This document shows, one piece after another, positions 58,263 through 64,000 of a stretch of 64,000 nt of DNA. The position numbers and the translations under genes were made by a program. This DNA is from Symsagittifera roscoffensis (Eukaryota > Xenacoelomorpha > Acoela > Convolutidae): NCBI RefSeq assembly GCF_963678635.1, contig NC_087068.1:8068027-8132026 (forward strand), given 5' to 3'. The notes under the pieces are model-generated. The model had not been told where the DNA came from. It saw nothing but the letters and a program-made list of their open reading frames with translations, and made no database searches. How positions within the stretch are numbered: the first letter of the stretch is position 1; each line of letters starts with the position of its first letter.

Positions 58263-61200
58263 TACGTAACTACGTTTGGATTATATTTACTAATTCATTC
58301 GATGGGAGAAAAACAATTGAAAGAACTGAACAAACAACAAACTCGCTAAAACTTACAAGGCGGGAAGGGATAATGAGTTTTTTCAGGGTAGCCATTAGAG
58401 AGAAAGGTACTACTATTATAGAGTGGTCCCTCGAAAAAGCAACTATGATAGACAGGTCCCGCATGCATTTCACATGTTATATTTTTGAAAACTAGTTTGT
58501 TTATAAATTATTCGTTTCAAAAATCTGGCGAAATATGTTGAGTCAGAAACCTTTGATTAAAAATTGTAATTACTATAATTTTATATCAAGAAACTGCTCA
58601 CTTCAAATTATTTTCGCGTTAAACAACCATAATTGGATTGGCTCATTTGTCATCAAATTTCGTAGACGGAACAAGTTTTTTTTTGAAAAGCTGACATGTT
58701 AGACTTCTTGAGCCAACAAAAAGCTCCAAAGCAACAATAGACAAAGATGAAAATCAAAGCAGCTGATGCAATTTATGCTGTCTACTACGTACAACTGAAG
58801 AAAACTAATTTTTTGATAACATAAAATACATAACAACTGTTGTTCAGAGATCAAAAACGCTATAGAAGTAACAATTGCTTTCAAGGGAATTTTATGATAT
58901 TATCACGTGAGCCTTTCAATATAAAACACTGGAATTCAATTTGAAATAATAAGGGCAGGCAATAAAATCCATAAAGTTTAACTTTTTTGAAAAAATGAAT
59001 TCGAAAATCTACATCACACATAAGCTTTTGCAATTAAAAAAACATAGGAACAATAGCTCTTTAGAACGATCTTAATTTCGCAAACTTTGCAATTTCTAAT
59101 TTTGCGGCACTGGATATTTTGGTAAAACGTGCCAATAGCAAGCGTAACAATAAATTGAATAGATTAACAAACATAAAAAAGCTTTTGTTATAAATTAAAC
59201 TTCCGAATAACAAATGAAACAGAGACTACCGGTTACTACTATGCATGGAGGAGCACAAAATGGAGTACAAAACAGTTAATTAGAAAAAACGACATTTTTC
59301 TCTATTCTGTTGCATGATGTGGGGAGAGAAAAAACTAAACGATTCTCAGAATATTAGTAATGCTTTTGATTGCTTAGCGATACTTTTGCAAAATGAACAC
59401 AGAAGGAAGCGTAGCCTCGCATCACCTGCAATACAAAACATAAGCCAGTGGTGCTCAGGGGCCAAAAAGATGTTTTGAATCATCAAAAATATTTCAATAC
59501 TAAGCACGACTTAGCCATTCTCTGACACTTTAATATTTCATTAAAGCTGATTTGGCAAACTCAAACATAGTTAACCGACAGTCGGAAAAGAGTCAATGAA
59601 CAAGGACAGAGACTTATTTTAAAAAAAAAAATCCACTTCTGAATTTCAAAATGAAAAAAAGGCAAAATTGGCAAAATAAAGAAAACTTTTTATTCCGCTG
59701 GGAAATCTAAATATTGAATTCTACTTTCGAAACTAGAAGTTGCCTATCTGTAGTTATTAGAGCATTTTAAGACCTTTTCCTGAGCAAAAAAAAATCAGGA
59801 AGACCTAAACAGGAGTCTTAACTACGTTCATCGGCTCTAAACTAGTCAAAAGAATTATTTGTGAGAAATAGGAAAAAAAGTATGATTAAAAAAATGATTT
59901 CAAACTATTTGATCATCAGAGCTGAGAAATTTCCGGTAAAGTTCCCTTGGTTTCTTTCTTTAGCCTAAAAGAGAATAAAAAGACAAAACAAAGAATCCAA
60001 AAAGTCGTCTTAAAATCGTATATCACATTTTTTTCTTTAGCAGCAAAACTTCTAGAAACTCAATTACCTGCACCATTACAGGAAAACATCGAACGGATTT
60101 TAAATTGAAGCAAATTTTTCTTAAATACCTGAAAAAACCCTGGCTGTCGCCAGAAACCCGATAAAAAAGGAAAGTAAACGGCCGGCCAAAAATATATGTT
60201 TTTTTTTCAAGTTCAAACTTTCAGTTTGAAGAAAGAACGAAGAACGGGCCCTGACCTGCGCCTTCATTTTCCAAGGCATGGATAATTTCCCAAGCATATT
60301 GCGATACGTCACAAACGTAGCATGGATAGCAAGCTAGCCGACAAAAAAAATGTTTGAAAAAAAACGTTGAAAAAATAGATCTACCGAAGCTTTGAAAAAA
60401 TTGCCAGAGTTGAATAAGCTTTGAAATTAAAATCATCAATTAAGCCGATAAACCTTAAATTAAGTAATTTATCCTTGAATGTTAAAAACGATCTCTTTAG
60501 ATTATAGATTATTCGAAATTCAGACCCCCAATTTAGGAAACTAAGATCCACACCACTAGGCGACCGTTTTTTGACGTCTGCAAACGCTAGGCACCCATAA
60601 AGCAAAAGAACCATGCCATTAAAACTTTATATGCTATTCAGTATACAAGTGCTACCAAAACGAAAAATGAGCATTTAATTATGCCAGTTAGATTGGGAAA
60701 AAGTTGGCTCTTATTACAGCACAACGCTCGCAAGTTGTTGTTTAATAACAAAAAACTGTGTACAGTCGCATTTTCGAAAGCCCTATGAAACAAATTGACT
60801 CTAAAAATCAACGGATCAATATTTGTGGATAGGTTAAAAGATATCCAATAGAAGCAGTAGCGTGCCGATGGGGGGGGGGTCCGACCGCCCTTCCTCAATT
60901 CTGGCTGCAAAAATTTTCCAAAGGGTCCCCACTTTGGTATAACTTTATGACATCCATTTATCGATGAACAACCTCAAAATGTTTCTAGAGGCGCCTTTGG
61001 CGCCAATACGACTAATTTTGAGTGGGGAGCTCACGCGAAAAAAAAACCGCCATTTTTGGTCAAAATTTTCCAAAAAGTGCCTAAAAGCGCCTTTTTTAGG
61101 CCTGTTTTTTGAAAAATTTGCCTGCTATGAAAATCAAATTGGTCGACCTAAAAAAGGTCGAAATTGACAATTTAATGGACGAATTTGACCACTTCATTTT

Positions 61201-61442
61201 AGCAATTTAGTACATTCATGAACTACCTGTCTAAATGTACAATTCGAAATCATCAGACTAGAGCCAAACTGTATCTTTTAATTATCAAAGAAAACAAATA
61301 CTAGCATACCTAGATTAAACATCCTGTAGAACTATTTCAAAATTATCTTTTACTCTACAACACACTCAAAAGCGTCCAAAGTTATCTTTAAACGATTTAA
61401 CTAAATTCTGCCCCATTAATCCATTTAAGTATTTTTGAAACG
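58263..61442. other. Intergenic, two repeat copies, no firm gene
   Basis: 59567-59842 is a copy of the TATA-hairpin repeat (GACAGTCGGAAAAGAGTCAA to TTCATCGGCTCTAA). 60856-61165 is a CAGTAGCGTG-type hAT-like MITE with its right end lost. Possible short exons on the minus strand near 60.25-60.32 and 60.07-60.12 kb have splice signals but no recognised protein. Confidence 0.4.
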
Positions 61443-63661
61443 ATGAGTCAAATCCTTTTTCGACTTATTGTGCTTATTTTACTACTTGTACTTGTGTTCA
61501 AACCCAGTTCATGTGAACGATCATTTTTAGTGGACTGGGAAAACAAACAGTTTCTCAAAGATGGGGAGCCTTTCAGGGATCTTGTTAACTATTTTCCCCC
61601 TATATTACCTAGCAAATAATTGCCACACCTATAAAAAGCAGCGGTTAAGCATATGTGAACTTCGTTTCCCCCTTTTTGCTTGAAACGATTTTCCCCCCTT
61701 TTTACAATTTGGAGTGGGGGGATAGTTATCAGGACCCTTTTCCAGATACGTCTCTGGGAGTTTCCACTATTCGCGCACTCCTAGGAGTCAGTGGCAGGAC
61801 AGACTGAGTAAAATGAAGGCGGGAGGTTTGAATGCGGTCCAGACTTACGTTATGTGGAATTTCCATACTCAAAAAGAAGGCGAGTATCGTTTAAGCTGAA
61901 ATCCCTTTCACTCCAAAATCGACAAAAAGGTGATGAGCTGTCTGCTTTAAATAAGATATGAATACGGATCTCATCCGTAGCATATCTTTATCTCTATTAT
62001 CACGAGCATCATGATAATAGTAAGCGTAGCCGAAAAACCCATGCGAAAGCGAACGAGTAAAACTTACACATCAGTAAATTACAGATAATTTCCTGGATAA
62101 TTAAATAAATTAAAGGTGCTAGGATCGTTAAGCTACAAAAGAAAAGGGACGACAAACGACATACCCAACTCCTATATATACATCTTATGACTATTGAAAC
62201 GTTTGAGACCTTACATTCAATTTTGGGCACAAAAATATTGCCTCGACCACAATCAACAGCAACTCTTGGTCAAACTGAAACTCATATCTATTTTAAAAAA
62301 ACTGTTTTCGGAAACGGTGTTAACAGGAGTGTATGACTTCACTGGAGATCGTGACATCCAACATTTTCTGCAACTTGCCAATGACACCGGACTCCAGGTG
62401 ATCCTGCGAGCAGGTCCCTACTCGTGTGCCGAGTGGGAATTCGGAGGGTTCCCTTGGTTCCTCAGACAAAATAGTGACGTCATTCTACGATCATCAGATC
62501 CCACCTACCTCTCCTACGTCGACGCTTGGATGGATGAATTATTGCCCAAATTGGAACCTTATCTGTACAACAATGGAGGTCCGATTATAACTGTTCAGTT
62601 TGAAAACGAGTATGGCAGTTACTCCATTTGTGACACGGCGTACCTGCAGCACCTGGTTCATAAGTTCAGAGAGCATCTGGGTCCAGATGTTGTTTTGTTC
62701 ACAACGGATGGTAAGTTGATTGCTCTTATGTCGAGAGTTACAAGTAGCTTCTGTGGTTATTATTAAGAAATCTTTTTTATTTGCGCCGTCCCTAATCCCT
62801 CCTCACTATCTTGAAACTTGCTTCCGTGGGGGATGGCACTGGGCTCCTTCAATCGTCAACGCAGCGGGACTCAAACCCACGACCTTCGTGTTAAAAGCCG
62901 CGCGTCTTACTCACTCTGCCACAGCTGCTCTGTTTAGAAGCTCGTCTCCTTCGACAACGGGTTTTGCTTATTTTTGTTCTGAAAAATCTGAAAATTAAAA
63001 TCCATTTTCGGAGAACTTTTCTGGAAAACAAAACGAAAAAATAATCATCAGCACCGAAATAAGAGTCTGCTGAACTACGTTGAATGAATTTTAAAAATGG
63101 TAAATCAGGCGAATCATCAGTGGCATACAACAACAATGAGCTTGTAAACAAAACGAGAGTAAATAACCAGCCGAAGTATAAACCAACCCAAAATGCGCGG
63201 AGTATATCAGCCAGCCGAAACGTTACGTCACATCAATGAAATTTGCATGACTTTCGTAACTGTTACATAATTGTTACATAACTATTATAAAACACTCACC
63301 TATTTTCGGCTGGTTTATACTTCGGCTGGTTTATACTTCGGCTGGTTTATACTTCGGCTGGTTTATACTTCGGCTGGTTTATATGCCACCTACAAAAACG
63401 TTGCGCTTAACCACCTGCAAAAACGCTTTTGTGCATTGGATGTCTGACAAGGGTATAAGGATAGTCGAGTACTTCCTATGTACTACTTCAAGGAGTCTTC
63501 GCCTCTTTTAGGATACTCAGCAGTCTATCTCGAATGTGGTGCTCTCAAATCCGAACTGGTCACTGTGGACTTTGGCCCTGGCGGGGATCCGGCAAAAGAG
63601 TTCGAGGACAAAGAGAAGTTCCAACCATATGCACCACTGGTCAATTCCGAGTTTTACACTG
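61443..63661 (+). CDS. GLB1: Beta-galactosidase (GH35), first four exons, runs off window
   Basis: Exons 61443-61576, 61746-61879, 62327-62710 and 63512-63661, all phases consistent, ending at phase 1 before a gtacta donor. A signal peptide (residues ~1-24) precedes [14 protein letters not shown], the usual GH35 start; [39 protein letters not shown] and the acid/base motif QFENEYGSY (Glu ~184; Glu188 in human GLB1) follow. The enzyme removes terminal beta-galactose from glycoconjugates in lysosomes or outside the cell. The catalytic nucleophile and C-terminal domains are beyond the window. Oddities: intron 1 (61577-61745) starts GG, not GT, and looks like a transposon; intron 2 uses a GC donor (GAAG|gcgagt). 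The first could mean a broken gene. GLB1 versus GLB1L paralogue is not resolved. Confidence 0.88.
61577..61733. mobile_element. MITE-like sequence forming beta-galactosidase intron 1
   Basis: Inverted ends GGATCTTGTTAACTAT and ATAGTTATCAGGACC, each followed inward by a C- or G-rich run. A related start occurs at 54552. It begins at the exact base where homology to GH35 stops and fills almost all of the 169-bp intron. Confidence 0.6.
62861..62928 (-). repeat. tRNA-Lys(TTT)-like SINE head in beta-galactosidase intron 3
   Basis: The minus strand reads GTGGCAGAGTGAGTAAGACGC (D-arm region, given in part), GCGGCTTTTAACA (anticodon TTT position) and GGTCGTGGGTTTGAGTCCC (T arm). The acceptor stem does not pair fully, so it is probably a SINE and not a gene. 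Confidence 0.5.
63120..63388. mobile_element. Inverted-repeat element with amplified 16-bp end units
   Basis: Ends GTGGCATA and TATGCCAC. Inside the right end TTCGGCTGGTTTATAC is repeated five times (63305, 63321, 63337, 63353, 63369). The left end has one inverted copy (63167-63184) and a partial one near 63211. It lies in beta-galactosidase intron 3. Confidence 0.75.
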
Positions 63662-64000
63662 GTACTAATCAATTGATTTTCAAGTGTTGTAATAGAAATA
63701 ACGTTGTGTTGTGATTGAAGATTAAAAGAAAAAAAAACAACGTTTTTACTCTTCACTGTTGATTTTAAAATGTTGCATTACTTTGATGAGAAAGAAATTG
63801 CTCCAGAAATAACGTTATTTTGGAATTAAAGATTTTGTACGAAAAAAAAACAATGTTTTTAAATCCCTATTTAGTTCTATTTATTTTATTCACAACGAAA
63901 GCGATTGAAAACATCAATAGCATTAAATCAAAGCTATGCCCATTCGATAACTAGGTTGTTCTAATGTCTAAATCCTCGTCAAACTAATTATGGAACCAAA

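Noticed and set aside
60066-60326. Possible coding exons on the minus strand with GCGCAG|gtcagg and GTGCAG|gtaatt donors
   Set aside because: Protein-like pieces can be read in more than one frame, no family is recognisable and no neighbouring exons join in phase. I also considered missing STOML2 exons, but the similarity was limited to a few residues.

Overview
This window looks like AT-rich nuclear DNA from an invertebrate animal. Protein genes are split by GT-AG introns, there is a nuclear-type tRNA-Ser gene, and much of the sequence is transposons. The genes include a mitochondrial stomatin-like protein, a C-terminal fragment that looks like ciliary DRC7 (which argues for a lineage with motile cilia), and a lysosomal-type beta-galactosidase. 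I cannot name the species. I found no bacterial operons and no CRISPR array.

Layout, left to right. 0.4-4.8 kb: two minus-strand genes, a tail-anchored B-box-like zinc protein and a three-exon secreted or anchored leucine-rich-repeat protein that I assembled from splice signals. 4.8-12.2 kb: AT-rich, with a tRNA-Ser-like repeat near 9.3 kb. 12.3-13.9 kb: the last three exons of the DRC7-like gene (+). 14-18.5 kb: a cluster of small inverted-repeat DNA transposons, one with a perfect 8-bp target duplication. 19.2-24.0 kb: a four-exon gene (+) for a single-pass membrane protein I do not recognise; its introns hold a 71-bp tandem repeat, a hAT-type MITE and a 1-kb foldback element. 28.1-29.2 kb: an exact 524-bp tandem duplication. 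29.3-41.4 kb: the 3' half of the stomatin-like gene (STOML2, minus strand), four exons with phases that fit. The intron between its first two visible exons holds a complete, young Ty3/gypsy LTR retrotransposon (34.85-41.26 kb) that ends 6 bp from the splice donor.

41.4-61.4 kb is mostly nested repeats: several hAT-type MITEs with 8-bp target duplications, two or three tRNA-derived SINE-like families, a 200-N assembly gap (45,501-45,700), a decayed second Ty3/gypsy element on the minus strand (45.7-53.0 kb), one intact tRNA-Ser(GCT) gene at 53.8 kb, and a cluster of 'AAAAGAGCC' MITEs. 61.4-64 kb: the first four exons of a GH35 beta-galactosidase (+), continuing past the window. One of its introns appears to be a transposon-like sequence lacking a GT donor, and another uses a GC donor.

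The host genes have no evident functional link to one another. The main story is transposon activity around and inside host introns. Exon boundaries are my own inference from splice consensus, reading phase and protein resemblance; no alignment was run.
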